A stretch of 64,000 nucleotides of DNA from Onthomorpha sp937906975. GTDB taxonomy: Bacteria; Bacteroidota; Bacteroidia; Bacteroidales; P3. The position numbers were made by a program, and so were the translations under genes. Below, in pieces: positions 42,518-51,210 of this stretch. The stretch is from the NCBI GenBank assembly GCA_045614605.1, contig JAZLDH010000005.1, forward strand, positions 67,061 to 131,060. The letters are read 5' to 3'. Each line of letters opens with the position of its first letter. The first letter of the stretch is position 1. The notes beneath the pieces were generated by a model, which was not told the DNA's origin, did not search any database, and saw only the letters and a program-made list of their open reading frames with translations.

Positions 42518-43378
42518 CTAATCTACCATTATTACTAAGCATTTGCTTGCTTTCCAGAATAAGTCTGGGTTAATGATTCTGATTGAAGTAGGACGTTTAG
42601 GGTCTCCTTCTAATGAGTAAGATGTTTCAGGGTGAGGAGTTACGATTTTTACTCTTTTCCCTGTCAAAGGAATTTCTTGAGTGTTTCTTGTGTCTATTTT
42701 TGTGAAAGCTGCAAAGTCAGAGTTGTCTGCAAGCACTGTTGCTTTTCCAAGACCAATGAAACCACCTTTGCGATCAACTATATTTTTTGCTCTTAACTCT
42801 TTTTTAGTTCCGATTGCAAAGTAAGCAGTGCATTGTTCGTCTTGAATTTCTGCTATTTGTTTGTTTTTCTTTTTGTCAGCTTCTTTCAAACCTGCTACGT
42901 CTTTTTCTAAGCTCTTGATAGTAGCGTTTTTCTTTTCTATTTCTTTAGTTAAAGATTGGATTTGAGCTTCTTGTTCTGCTATTCTTGATTCTAAAGAAGC
43001 AACGAAGTTCTTTAATTCTGTGTTTTGTTTGTTAGCACGATATATTTGATTGTTTAAAGATTTCAATTTAGCTTTGTCTTCTGCTAATATATCGCCTAAT
43101 TTTGAAATTTTAGCTTTTATGCCAGCTACTGCTGCTTGAGAAGTTTCGCCGTTTGCATTAACATCTTCTACAACATCAGTATATGCAGATGTAATCTCAG
43201 TAAGTGATGTTTCTATTTCGTTTAATTGTTGGAAGAAGGTTTCCAATTCTGCGTTTTTAGCAGACATAACTGATGCAAATGAGTCTTGTAATTGTTTTTC
43301 TCTCTCTTGCATTGCTCCGTTTTGACAACCTGTCATGAAAAGAGCAGATAAACCGATAATGAATAAGGCTTTTTTCAT
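42518..43378 (-). CDS. coiled-coil lipoprotein
   Basis: Exported lipoprotein (286 aa), lipobox FMTGC with Cys18. Residues about 22-185 are a long heptad-rich coiled coil (KLKSLNNQIYRANKQNTELK, SLTKEIEKKNATIKSLEKDV). A small globular C-terminal domain of about 100 residues follows, beginning EQCTAYFAIGTKKELRAKNI and ending PDLFWKASKCLVIMVD. Conserved in Bacteroidales as I recall, without an assigned function. The geometry suggests a periplasmic spacer or scaffold. Monocistronic, with its own promoter and terminator. Confidence 0.8.
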   Translation of the reverse strand: MKKALFIIGLSALFMTGCQNGAMQEREKQLQDSFASVMSAKNAELETFFQQLNEIETSLTEITSAYTDVVEDVNANGETSQAAVAGIKAKISKLGDILAEDKAKLKSLNNQIYRANKQNTELKNFVASLESRIAEQEAQIQSLTKEIEKKNATIKSLEKDVAGLKEADKKKNKQIAEIQDEQCTAYFAIGTKKELRAKNIVDRKGGFIGLGKATVLADNSDFAAFTKIDTRNTQEIPLTGKRVKIVTPHPETSYSLEGDPKRPTSIRIINPDLFWKASKCLVIMVD

Positions 43379-43422
43379 ACTATTTTTATAAATTTTTGTT
43401 ATTTTACGTTAATTTCTCGGTG

Positions 43423-43430
43423 CAAAGATA
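43423..43430 (-). promoter_or_regulatory. -7 box of the coiled-coil lipoprotein gene
   Basis: TATCTTTG on the - strand, 44 nt upstream of the start codon. Confidence 0.65.
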
Positions 43431-43521
43431 ATAAAAAAAATAGAATGACAATGTTTTTGCTTGATTTTTTGCCTTTTGTTGTCATTTTTTCGTATTATTG
43501 CAAAGTTTTTTTTAATAATCT

Positions 43522-46305
43522 ATGGAAGAAAGCAAACTTATAATTAGGGGAGCAAGGACTCATAATCTGCAAAACATATCTGTTGATATTCCTCGTAATA
43601 GTTTAGTAACGATTACAGGACTTAGCGGTAGTGGAAAGAGTTCTTTGGCGTTTGATACCATATATGCCGAAGGACAAAGACGCTATTTGGAAACATTTTC
43701 TTCGTATGCAAGAAATTTCATTGGGACTATTTCTAAACCCGATGTGGAATATATTGAGGGGCTTAGCCCTGTGATTTCTATTGAGCAGAAAACAACTAAT
43801 AAAAACCCTCGTTCAACCGTTGGCACTACAACTGAGATTTACGATTTGGTGCGTTTGCTTTTTGCGAGAGTCTCTGATGCTTTCTCTCTTGCAACAGGAG
43901 AGAAGATGGTAAAGTATAGCGAAAAGCAGATATTGGATATTTTGAAGCAAACCTATGAGGGTGAATATATAGTTGTGCTTTCCCCTGTTGTAAAAGGAAG
44001 AAAGGGACATCATAGAGAACTTTTTGAATCTGTTGCGAAGAAAGGTTTTTTGAAAGTAAGAATTGATGGAGTCATAACAAACATTACCCTTGGTTTAAGG
44101 ACAGATAGATATAAGGTACACGATATAGAAATAGTTGTAGATAAGCTAAAAGTTACGCAAGAGAACTATTCTCGTTTGACTAAGTCCGTTGCAACTGCGT
44201 TTCAACACGGAAAAGGAAACCTAATGATACTTTCTGAAAAGGAAGAGGTGCGTCATTTTTCAAAAATGTTGATGTGTCCCTCTACGGGCTTGTCATATTC
44301 GGAGCCTGAGCCTAATACCTTTTCGTTTAACTCTCCTTACGGGGCTTGTCCTCACTGCAATGGATTGGGAGAGGTGAGTTTGGTGGAGATTACAAAGATT
44401 ATTCCCGATGATACAAAGTCTATAATGCAAGGAGGCTTAGTCCCTATTGGAAAACCAAACCTTAATTCTTGGTTTATTAAGCAAATACAAGACTTAGGCA
44501 AGAAATATGGATTTGACTTAAAGACTCCTATTAAAGACATAAGTCAAGAGGCAATGAATATCTTGCTTTATGGAAACACAGAGGAGCAATACAGAGGCGA
44601 GGGCTTTCAAGGAGTGATTAATTTCATAAGCTCACAATTTAATGAAACAATGCCTGTAAGTATTCAAAAGTGGGCAATGAGTTTTATGGAGAAAAAAACT
44701 TGTCCTGAATGTGGTGGCGATAGGTTGAAGAAAGAATCCTTGTGTTTTAAGATAGAGGGAAAAAATGTTGCTGAGCTTTCCAAGATGGATTTGACAGAGT
44801 TGCAAGAATGGATTAAAGACCTGCCTAAGAAATTAGATGAAAGAAAACTAACTATTGCAAGCGAAATCCTACGAGAGATAGAAACTCGAATTAAATTCCT
44901 TTTAGATGTAGGAGTGGGGTATTTGAATCTTGGTAGAAGTTCAAAAAGCCTTTCGGGAGGAGAAAGCCAAAGAATACGCCTTGCAACACAAATCGGCTCG
45001 GAGCTTGTAAATGTACTATACATATTAGATGAGCCAAGCATAGGTCTGCATCAATCTGATAATATTCGTTTGATTAATGCTTTGAAAAGGCTGAGAGATG
45101 TAGGAAATTCGGTCATTGTTGTTGAGCATGATAAAGATATGATGATGCAATCGGATTTCGTTGTGGATATTGGCCCAGGAGCAGGAGTCAATGGCGGAAA
45201 GGTAACAGCAATAGGAAAGCCTCAAGAATTATTGAAACAAGATTCTTTGACTTGTCAATACCTTAAAGGCACAAAACAAATAGAAGTGCCAAAAGAAAGA
45301 AGAAAAGGAAACGGATTATATATAGATTTATTAGGAGCGAGTGGAAATAATCTTAAAAATGTGGATTTGCATTTGCCACTTGGCGTTTTGGTGTGTGTAA
45401 CAGGCGTGTCGGGTAGTGGTAAGTCCTCACTTATAAACAATACTCTACACCCAATTTTAAGCAAACACTTCTATCGCTCTACTGCAATGCCACTTCCATA
45501 CAAGGAAATAAAAGGAATAGAAAATATAGATAAGGTAATAGAGATTAATCAATATCCAATAGGTAAGACTCCAAGAAGTAATCCCGCTACATTCATAGGC
45601 GTGTTTGACCAAATAAGAAAACTATACGCTATGCTACCGACTGCAAAGATTAGAAACTATCAAGCAGGTAGGTTTTCTTTCAATGTGAAGGGTGGACGAT
45701 GTGAAGAATGTCAAGGAGCAGGAGTAAAAACTATTGAGATGAACTTTTTGCCAGAAATATATGTAGAATGTCCTTCATGCCACGGAAAAAGATACAACAG
45801 AGAAACACTTGAGGTAAGATATAAGGGGAAAAGCATTAGTGAGGTGTTGGATATGAGTTTTGAAGAGGCAGTTGTCTTTTTTGAAAACTATCCTGCAATA
45901 AAACGTCAGTTGTCTGTGGTTGTGGAAGTGGGACTTGGTTATCTTTCCTTAGGACAACCCTCTACAACGCTTTCGGGTGGAGAGTGCCAAAGAATAAAAC
46001 TCGCAGCCGAACTCTCGAAAAAAGATACAGGAAAGACACTTTATATTCTTGATGAGCCAACAACAGGTTTGCACTTTGAGGATATAAATATTCTTATGAA
46101 GGTTTTGCAAAAATTGGTCGATAAAGGAAATAGCATGGTCATTATTGAACATAATATGGACGTGATAAAATGTGCCGACTACATAATTGATATGGGAATG
46201 AAGGGCGGTGGCTTAGGAGGAAGCATAGTTGAACAAGGTAGCCCTGAGAAATTGGCAAAATCCTCTAAAAATAGCATTGGCGAATTTTTAAAGCAAGAAT
46301 TGTAA
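43522..46305 (+). CDS. uvrA: excinuclease ABC subunit A
   Basis: DNA-damage recognition ATPase of nucleotide excision repair (927 aa). Two ABC cassettes: Walker A GLSGSGKSS (33-41) and GVSGSGKSS in the second half, with signatures LSGGESQRIRLA and LSGGECQRIKLA. The second zinc module is intact (GGRCEECQGAG and ECPSCHGKR). The first is degenerate: Cys252 is followed by PST instead of PxC, so only Cys252, Cys276 and Cys279 remain. The gene is monocistronic, with tRNA-Met after it. Confidence 0.95.
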   Translation: MEESKLIIRGARTHNLQNISVDIPRNSLVTITGLSGSGKSSLAFDTIYAEGQRRYLETFSSYARNFIGTISKPDVEYIEGLSPVISIEQKTTNKNPRSTVGTTTEIYDLVRLLFARVSDAFSLATGEKMVKYSEKQILDILKQTYEGEYIVVLSPVVKGRKGHHRELFESVAKKGFLKVRIDGVITNITLGLRTDRYKVHDIEIVVDKLKVTQENYSRLTKSVATAFQHGKGNLMILSEKEEVRHFSKMLMCPSTGLSYSEPEPNTFSFNSPYGACPHCNGLGEVSLVEITKIIPDDTKSIMQGGLVPIGKPNLNSWFIKQIQDLGKKYGFDLKTPIKDISQEAMNILLYGNTEEQYRGEGFQGVINFISSQFNETMPVSIQKWAMSFMEKKTCPECGGDRLKKESLCFKIEGKNVAELSKMDLTELQEWIKDLPKKLDERKLTIASEILREIETRIKFLLDVGVGYLNLGRSSKSLSGGESQRIRLATQIGSELVNVLYILDEPSIGLHQSDNIRLINALKRLRDVGNSVIVVEHDKDMMMQSDFVVDIGPGAGVNGGKVTAIGKPQELLKQDSLTCQYLKGTKQIEVPKERRKGNGLYIDLLGASGNNLKNVDLHLPLGVLVCVTGVSGSGKSSLINNTLHPILSKHFYRSTAMPLPYKEIKGIENIDKVIEINQYPIGKTPRSNPATFIGVFDQIRKLYAMLPTAKIRNYQAGRFSFNVKGGRCEECQGAGVKTIEMNFLPEIYVECPSCHGKRYNRETLEVRYKGKSISEVLDMSFEEAVVFFENYPAIKRQLSVVVEVGLGYLSLGQPSTTLSGGECQRIKLAAELSKKDTGKTLYILDEPTTGLHFEDINILMKVLQKLVDKGNSMVIIEHNMDVIKCADYIIDMGMKGGGLGGSIVEQGSPEKLAKSSKNSIGEFLKQEL

Positions 46306-46359
46306 ATTAAGAGATTATCAAAGAGTTGAAAGAAAAAAAATAAAAAAAAAGACTTTAAA

Positions 46360-46391
46360 TTTGTCTGAATAAAAAAAAAGATATAATTTTG
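46360..46391 (+). promoter_or_regulatory. promoter of tRNA-Met
   Basis: TTTG at 46360-46363, 20 bp, TAATTTTG at 46384-46391; the tRNA begins 16 nt later, the same distance as for tRNA-Arg. Confidence 0.75.
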
Positions 46392-46406
46392 CACTCGCAA
46401 AAATGA

Positions 46407-46480
46407 GGCGGGATAGCTCAGTTGGTTAGAGCGTCGGATTCATAACCCGGAGGTCACGAGTTCAACTCTCGTTCCCGCTA
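46407..46480 (+). tRNA. tRNA-Met (CAT), elongator type
   Basis: 74-nt cloverleaf. Acceptor GGCGGGA pairs with TCCCGCT (one terminal G-U). Anticodon loop is TTCATAA, anticodon CAT. The stem TCGGA/CCCGG has an A31-C39 mismatch next to the loop and one T-G pair. The T arm is ACGAG/CTCGT around TTCAACT. A paired 1-72 position and no GGG/CCC stem argue against initiator tRNA; CAT could also be a lysidine-modified Ile tRNA. CCA is not encoded. Confidence 0.9.
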
Positions 46481-46490
46481 CTTGGAAAAC

Positions 46491-46530
46491 AAACCGTATA
46501 AGAAAAGAAATTCTTATGCGGTTTTTCTTT
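46491..46530 (+). terminator. terminator after tRNA-Met
   Basis: AAACCGTATAAGAA pairs with TTCTTATGCGGTTT (one T-G), then a T-rich tract. Confidence 0.88.
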
Positions 46531-46536
46531 TTTTTT

Positions 46537-46608
46537 CTCTTAGCTTTTTAAAATTTTCTCTTAGCTTAAAAAAATTATTTCTTAGCTTTTTTTTCTTGTT
46601 TCTTAGAA
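46537..46608. repeat. 21-bp-period array, locus 7 (four CTTAG cores)
   Basis: CTTAG at 46539, 46560, 46581 and 46602, exactly 21 bp apart, starting in the T-tract of the tRNA terminator. It closely resembles locus 1 at 3331-3412 in core, orientation and spacer. Confidence 0.87.
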
Positions 46609-46627
46609 AAAATTTCTTGACCCAAAA

Positions 46628-46755
46628 ACTTGTCAATTTGATATATTAAACTTATCATTTTGTCAAGTCAGTTGTATGTTTTTTTGCAAAAAGCTTGTCA
46701 TTTTGATATACTCAACTTATCATTTTGTCAAGTGAAACTTACCAAATTGGTATAC
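46628..46755 (+). promoter_or_regulatory. 41-bp direct repeats upstream of the second BspA-like gene
   Basis: Two 41-bp copies (46628-46668 and 46693-46733) differ at about five positions and share AACTTATCATTTTGTCAAGT exactly; a shorter third piece (ACTTACCAAATTGGTATAC) follows at 46737. Each unit contains CTTGTCA-TTTGATATA and CTTATCA-TTTGTCAAG as half-repeats. They lie about 130-250 bp before the promoter box and could be regulator sites. The remaining 46756-46882 is AT-rich without recognisable features. Confidence 0.6.
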
Positions 46756-46882
46756 AATATATAAATAATAAAGAACAGTAATAACTAAAGATAAAAAAAG
46801 AATAAAGAAATTATAATAGCGTAATTGTTGAAAAAAAATTTTTTTTTATTGTTTTTTCTTTTTTTTATTCAGAAATTATGTG

Positions 46883-46890
46883 TAATTTTG
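46883..46890 (+). promoter_or_regulatory. -7 box of the second BspA-like gene
   Basis: TAATTTTG followed by CAAATCG, 36 nt upstream of the ATG. Confidence 0.7.
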
Positions 46891-46926
46891 CAAATCGTTT
46901 AAAAGTGAATAAAAAATAACAAAATA

Positions 46927-48801
46927 ATGAAAAGAATTTTCTTGTCAATCTGCGCGATTTTGTGTGCAAATTTAGCTTTTTCGCAAATTCAATTCAGCGA
47001 AAACGGCATAACTTACGAAGTTACAGGAGTAAATGAGGTGGAGGTCGTAACTAGTGTTAAGGCAATAACTTCTGCTATAATTCCTGAAAGTGTTGTTTAT
47101 CAAGGAACAACATATAGCGTTACTTCTATTGGAGAATATGCTTTTGACTTGTGTCTTGATTTGGTTTATGTTACATTGCCAAACACGCTTACTCGTATAG
47201 AAGAGGGTGCTTTTTGTAACTGTCGTGCGTTGTCAGCGATAGTAATTCCAAGTGGTGTTACTTTCATTGGTAACTATGCTTTTGAAAGATGTAATTCTTT
47301 GGCAGAGGTTACTTGCCTTTCAGATGTAGCTCCTGTGCTTGGAGGTAGCGATGTTTTCTATCCTGCAACTGTGGTTAGAGTTTTGAACATTCCTTACGGT
47401 AGTGATTATAGTGCTTGGTTAGGTGCAACAAATTGGAATAAGACAAATTATGTGATTAAAGAAGGTGAAGTTAAAGTGCTCTCTACAACCTTTACTATAA
47501 ACAAACAAGTAGGATTGATAAATAATGGAGTGTTGAGAATTACTCAAAGCGGAGAATTGGTAAACCTTACACAATATAATGTAGAGGGTATATTTGAGGT
47601 AGAAACTCCTATTTTGCCTAACGACAGATGGTCTTTTATCGGAGCTCCTTTCAATGATTATAAATTGGAAGCAGTAATACCTGGTACAAGAGACATCACA
47701 GTTTCTTTGTTTGATTACACAACAGGAAATTGGAGCGATGAATATGCAACAGTTGAAAACTCTGTTGAGGCAAGTGAAGGTTTCTTCTCTTGGTCGTATG
47801 TAAACGAACCAACTGTGTTTACAACATACGGAGATGGAAAAGAAACTTATGACTTTAACAAAGAGCCTAAGTACGAATTGAATCATAGTGGTGTTAAATT
47901 TATAAAAAATATTGTTACAAGTTCAGATGGAGGAAACTGGATGGCATTGTGTAATCCATATACTTTCAAACTTGATGTGTTTAAATTAATATTTGACCAA
48001 ATCAATGTTAGAGGTGAAGGTCTTTATCGTTTCAACGGAACTACTTGGGACTTTGTTGAAGAAGGTGTGTTGAATATGACAGAAGGTTTCTTGGTGAACT
48101 TTGCAACTCCTGGTAACAATTGGACTTACATTGTAAGAAGCCATAGATATACAGGCGATGGAACAAAATCAGAAGTTAAGTCTAAGCCTATCACTCTTTT
48201 GATGAACGATGGTGAAAGAGAATCAAAACTTACTTTTGTTCAAAATCCAAAAGCAAGACAAGGCGAAGATATATATGATGCAAACAAAATGTTCTCTCCA
48301 TTTGAAGTAGCAGAACCTTATTTCTTAACTGAGGGAGTTGCTTTGGTAAAAGAAAGTGTGAAAAGATTACCATACGCTGCAACACTTAATGTAAGAAGTT
48401 ATGAAAGCAAAGAAGTATCATTTAGAGTAGATAATATACCAGAAGATGTTTTAGTGTATATCTTAGATAATGGACAAGAAATAAGCATGAATGAAGGTGC
48501 AGAATACATAACAAATGTTTCTGCTGGAGAGAATGCAGATAGATTCAAATTCATTGTTAAGAAAGCACACGAAAACTTAGAGGGTGTTGATACAGAAATT
48601 GATATTTACAATAACAATAGAGAAGTAAGCATCGAAACATTATTAAGCGATTTATATATTGCAGTTTATGATGTGCTTGGTCATAAAGTGTTTGAAACAA
48701 GAGATTACAACTTCACTTTAAATGACCTTCCTGCTGGAAGCTATGTTGTGAAAGCATACAACCGCTTAGCTTTAGAGACAGCAAAGATTGTGATTAAGTA
48801 A
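46927..48801 (+). CDS. BspA-like LRR protein with T9SS C-terminal sorting domain (second copy)
   Basis: Secreted surface protein of 624 aa, paralogue of the gene at 39628. Signal peptide MKRIFLSICAILCANLAFSQ. It has only two to three LRR_5 units (IGEYAFDLCLDLVYVTLPNT, IEEGAFCNCRALSAIVIPSG, IGNYAFERCNSLAEVTC), fewer than its paralogue. The shared middle reads INNGVLRITQSGELV, FEVETPIL and WSFIGAPFNDYKLEAVIPG. The C-terminal sorting domain ends AVYDVLGHKVFETRDYNFTL, then LPAGSYVVKAYN and TAKIVIK. Preceded by an unusual repeat-rich upstream region. Confidence 0.9.
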   Translation: MKRIFLSICAILCANLAFSQIQFSENGITYEVTGVNEVEVVTSVKAITSAIIPESVVYQGTTYSVTSIGEYAFDLCLDLVYVTLPNTLTRIEEGAFCNCRALSAIVIPSGVTFIGNYAFERCNSLAEVTCLSDVAPVLGGSDVFYPATVVRVLNIPYGSDYSAWLGATNWNKTNYVIKEGEVKVLSTTFTINKQVGLINNGVLRITQSGELVNLTQYNVEGIFEVETPILPNDRWSFIGAPFNDYKLEAVIPGTRDITVSLFDYTTGNWSDEYATVENSVEASEGFFSWSYVNEPTVFTTYGDGKETYDFNKEPKYELNHSGVKFIKNIVTSSDGGNWMALCNPYTFKLDVFKLIFDQINVRGEGLYRFNGTTWDFVEEGVLNMTEGFLVNFATPGNNWTYIVRSHRYTGDGTKSEVKSKPITLLMNDGERESKLTFVQNPKARQGEDIYDANKMFSPFEVAEPYFLTEGVALVKESVKRLPYAATLNVRSYESKEVSFRVDNIPEDVLVYILDNGQEISMNEGAEYITNVSAGENADRFKFIVKKAHENLEGVDTEIDIYNNNREVSIETLLSDLYIAVYDVLGHKVFETRDYNFTLNDLPAGSYVVKAYNRLALETAKIVIK

Positions 48802-48821
48802 AGAAAGAAAACTAAATAGTT

Positions 48822-49418
48822 TTAAAATAAGCTCATTTGATTTGAAAGATTGAAACTCTTTCGATGAAATGGGCTTATTCCTTTTTCCGCAATTGCTATG
48901 CGGTGTTGTTTTGTGGGATAGCCCATATTTTTTTTCCATTGATATTCTGGATATTCTTTGTCTAATTCTAACATATAGTCATCTCTATATGTTTTTGCTA
49001 ATATGGAGGCTGCTGCAATGGATTGATAGAGTGAATCTCCTTTTACTATGCAGCGAAAGTCTATGTTGGTTTGATTCTTAAATCGATTGCCGTCTATTAA
49101 AAGTAATTCGGGTTTTAACTTTAGGCTCTCTACGGCTCTGTTCATTGCAAGAAAGCTTGCTTGCAATATATTTATTTTATCTATTTCTTGATGGCTTACA
49201 AAGGCTACCGAATAGGCTAAAGCGTTTTCTTCTATTATGGGACGAAGAAGCCTTCTTTGTTTATCGGTTAGTTTCTTTGAGTCATTTAAAAGCGGGTGCT
49301 CAAAATCGGGTGGTAAAACAACAGCGGCTGCGACAACAGGCCCAGCTAAACAGCCTCGTCCTGCTTCATCGCAACCGCATTCAATTGTTTCTTTGTTGGA
49401 AAAGTAAGGTTTTAACAA
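48822..49418 (-). CDS. rnhB: ribonuclease HII
   Basis: Removes RNA from RNA-DNA hybrids and single ribonucleotides from DNA. The active-site motif is CGCDEAGRGCLAGP (Asp17, Glu18), followed by NDSKKLTDKQR, LLIDGNRF and SIAAASILAKTYRD. 198 aa, a normal size. Its start codon is 1 nt after the purQ stop codon, so the two genes are one unit. Confidence 0.95.
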   Translation of the reverse strand: MLKPYFSNKETIECGCDEAGRGCLAGPVVAAAVVLPPDFEHPLLNDSKKLTDKQRRLLRPIIEENALAYSVAFVSHQEIDKINILQASFLAMNRAVESLKLKPELLLIDGNRFKNQTNIDFRCIVKGDSLYQSIAAASILAKTYRDDYMLELDKEYPEYQWKKNMGYPTKQHRIAIAEKGISPFHRKSFNLSNQMSLF

Positions 49419-49419
49419 A

Positions 49420-50112
49420 CTATTTTCCTATGTATTTTAATAAGCTTTCAAATAAAATTCTTCCGTCTGTGTTTCCAAGTTCATCGTCTGAGCAACGTTC
49501 AGGGTGTGGCATCATTCCAAATACGTTTCTTGTCTTATTTGTGATTCCTGCTATGTTTTCTATACTTCCGTTAGGGTTGTACTGAACATCTACTTTGCCT
49601 TCTTGGTTGCAATAGCGGAATAGAATTTGGTCGTTTTCGTTTAAGCGTTTGATTGTTTCTTCATCTGCAAAGAAACGTCCTTCTCCGTGTGCGATAGGAA
49701 TGTTTAGTGCTTTTCCTTTTACTGCATCTTTTGTAAATACGGTGTCGGTTGTTTGTGTTGCTATGTATTGGTTTTTGCAAATAAACTTTTGGTTGTTGTT
49801 TGCAAGCAATGCTCCTTCTAATAATCCGCTTTCGCAAAGGATTTGAAAACCGTTGCAAACTCCTAATACGTATCCGCCATTGTTAGCAAAGGCTTTTACA
49901 CTCTCCATTATAGGAGAAAGGCTTGCAATCGCACCGCTACGAAGATAATCTCCGTAAGAGAATCCTCCTGGTAGGATAATCATATCACAGTTTTGTAAGT
50001 CTGTGTCTTTATGCCATAGTTCTACAACTTCTTGCTTTAAAAGGTCTCTTAATAAGTAAACCATATCGTGGTCGCAATTGCTACCTGGAAAAATTACTAC
50101 TCCAAATTTCAT
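49420..50112 (-). CDS. purQ: phosphoribosylformylglycinamidine synthase subunit I
   Basis: Glutaminase subunit of FGAM synthase in purine biosynthesis. Nucleophile Cys86 in LGVCNGFQIL, with histidine and glutamate in MMPHPERC. The 230-aa stand-alone form implies a small PurL and PurS elsewhere rather than one fused large enzyme. The start MKFGVVIFPG (50112) is preferred to a longer frame that runs into the promoter box. A - strand TACTTTTG lies 32 nt upstream. Confidence 0.95.
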   Translation of the reverse strand: MKFGVVIFPGSNCDHDMVYLLRDLLKQEVVELWHKDTDLQNCDMIILPGGFSYGDYLRSGAIASLSPIMESVKAFANNGGYVLGVCNGFQILCESGLLEGALLANNNQKFICKNQYIATQTTDTVFTKDAVKGKALNIPIAHGEGRFFADEETIKRLNENDQILFRYCNQEGKVDVQYNPNGSIENIAGITNKTRNVFGMMPHPERCSDDELGNTDGRILFESLLKYIGK

Positions 50113-50143
50113 ATTAGTTGAATAAATTATGTTTCTACGCCTG

Positions 50144-50151
50144 CAAAAGTA
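50144..50151 (-). promoter_or_regulatory. -7 box of purQ-rnhB
   Basis: TACTTTTG on the - strand, 32 nt upstream of the purQ start. Confidence 0.7.
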
Positions 50152-50158
50152 CAAAAAA

Positions 50159-51139
50159 TTAGTGAGGGAAAAAAACTTTGATTATTGATATTAGTATGAA
50201 TATTATAAAAAATGTGTTTATTTTGCGTTCATTGTTGTATTGTAAGAAGAAGTTTGAGAAGAAAAACGATAGTGAAACAGCAAAAATGAAAGACATATTG
50301 TATTCTGTCTTTGAAAGTGCAAAAGGAATTAAAGAGATGATTAAAAGAGTGAACATAACGGCAGATTTTTTGCGATATTCTATCACTCTATTGCTTCTTG
50401 AAGAAAGTGTGGTGAAGATAGCAGGAATGGCAAAGAATAAAAGGCTGGCAATATATACTACTTGGATTGGCTCGTTCAAGAAGTTGAAGTCAAAGTGTAG
50501 CCATTTGTGAGTGTTAGCCAATATGTTTTCATGAAAACTCATGCCATTCAAATAATAGAATATGAAAAGTAAAACGTAAGGTGTGATAAGACCTAAAAGA
50601 CTCATTCCCCAACTTCTCCATTTGTAGAGTTTATAGATGATTAATCCAAGCCATATCCAAATAATGAATATGATAGATGGTGCAAAGAACATACTTGCTA
50701 AAGAGAGTAGGGCACATGAATTGTAAATTTCGTCAATTCCTTCTTTTTTATCATGACATCTAAGGAAGAAATAAAGTGCAAAAATAATTAAGAAGTTTGC
50801 AAATAACATAGAGTTAAGTGTCATGCAATTATAACTACAACTCATTAAAAGTATGTAGATAAAGGCTGGTAGGAATGTGTTTTTCTGACTCAAATGATTG
50901 TTGGTGAAGAGTTGATTTAACAGCAATCCTTGAAGAAAGACCATTACAAAGGCAGCGATTGTTGAAAATAATTGATAGTCTTTTGCAAAGTCGTAAATAA
51001 CCTCGTAAAGAGGCATGTCAAACTTATTAGAGATTACCTCAGGTGGGTTAATAAAGGCTTGAGACCAAAAGATTATTGGTACGATTGCTAAAATCAGTAA
51101 TTGTAATGTGTACTTCTTTTTGAATATTTTTACAAACAT
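50159..51139 (-). CDS. polytopic membrane protein, DUF6427-like
   Basis: Inner-membrane protein of 326 aa with about nine hydrophobic helices. It opens with a basic MFVKIFKKKY before TM1 (LQLLILAIVPIIFWSQAF), has a charged loop RCHDKKEGIDEIYNSCALLS, and continues with an aromatic-rich second half. The length, helix pattern and position beside purine genes resemble the Bacteroidota DUF6427 family; that assignment is from memory. No catalytic motif is obvious. Monocistronic or in a pair with the outer-membrane protein upstream (71-nt gap). Confidence 0.65.
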   Translation of the reverse strand: MFVKIFKKKYTLQLLILAIVPIIFWSQAFINPPEVISNKFDMPLYEVIYDFAKDYQLFSTIAAFVMVFLQGLLLNQLFTNNHLSQKNTFLPAFIYILLMSCSYNCMTLNSMLFANFLIIFALYFFLRCHDKKEGIDEIYNSCALLSLASMFFAPSIIFIIWIWLGLIIYKLYKWRSWGMSLLGLITPYVLLFIFYYLNGMSFHENILANTHKWLHFDFNFLNEPIQVVYIASLLFFAIPAIFTTLSSRSNRVIEYRKKSAVMFTLLIISLIPFALSKTEYNMSFIFAVSLSFFFSNFFLQYNNERKINTFFIIFILISIIKVFFPH

Positions 51140-51210
51140 TTCTCTCTTATTTTGTTATTTATTACGCTCGTTTACGTTTAAACTTCTAAAAAGATACATT
51201 TTTCTTTGCT

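Noticed and set aside
50178..50510. 110-codon + strand frame in the DUF6427-like gene
   Set aside because: It is antisense to a gene with a clear multi-TM pattern; the frame has no recognisable features.
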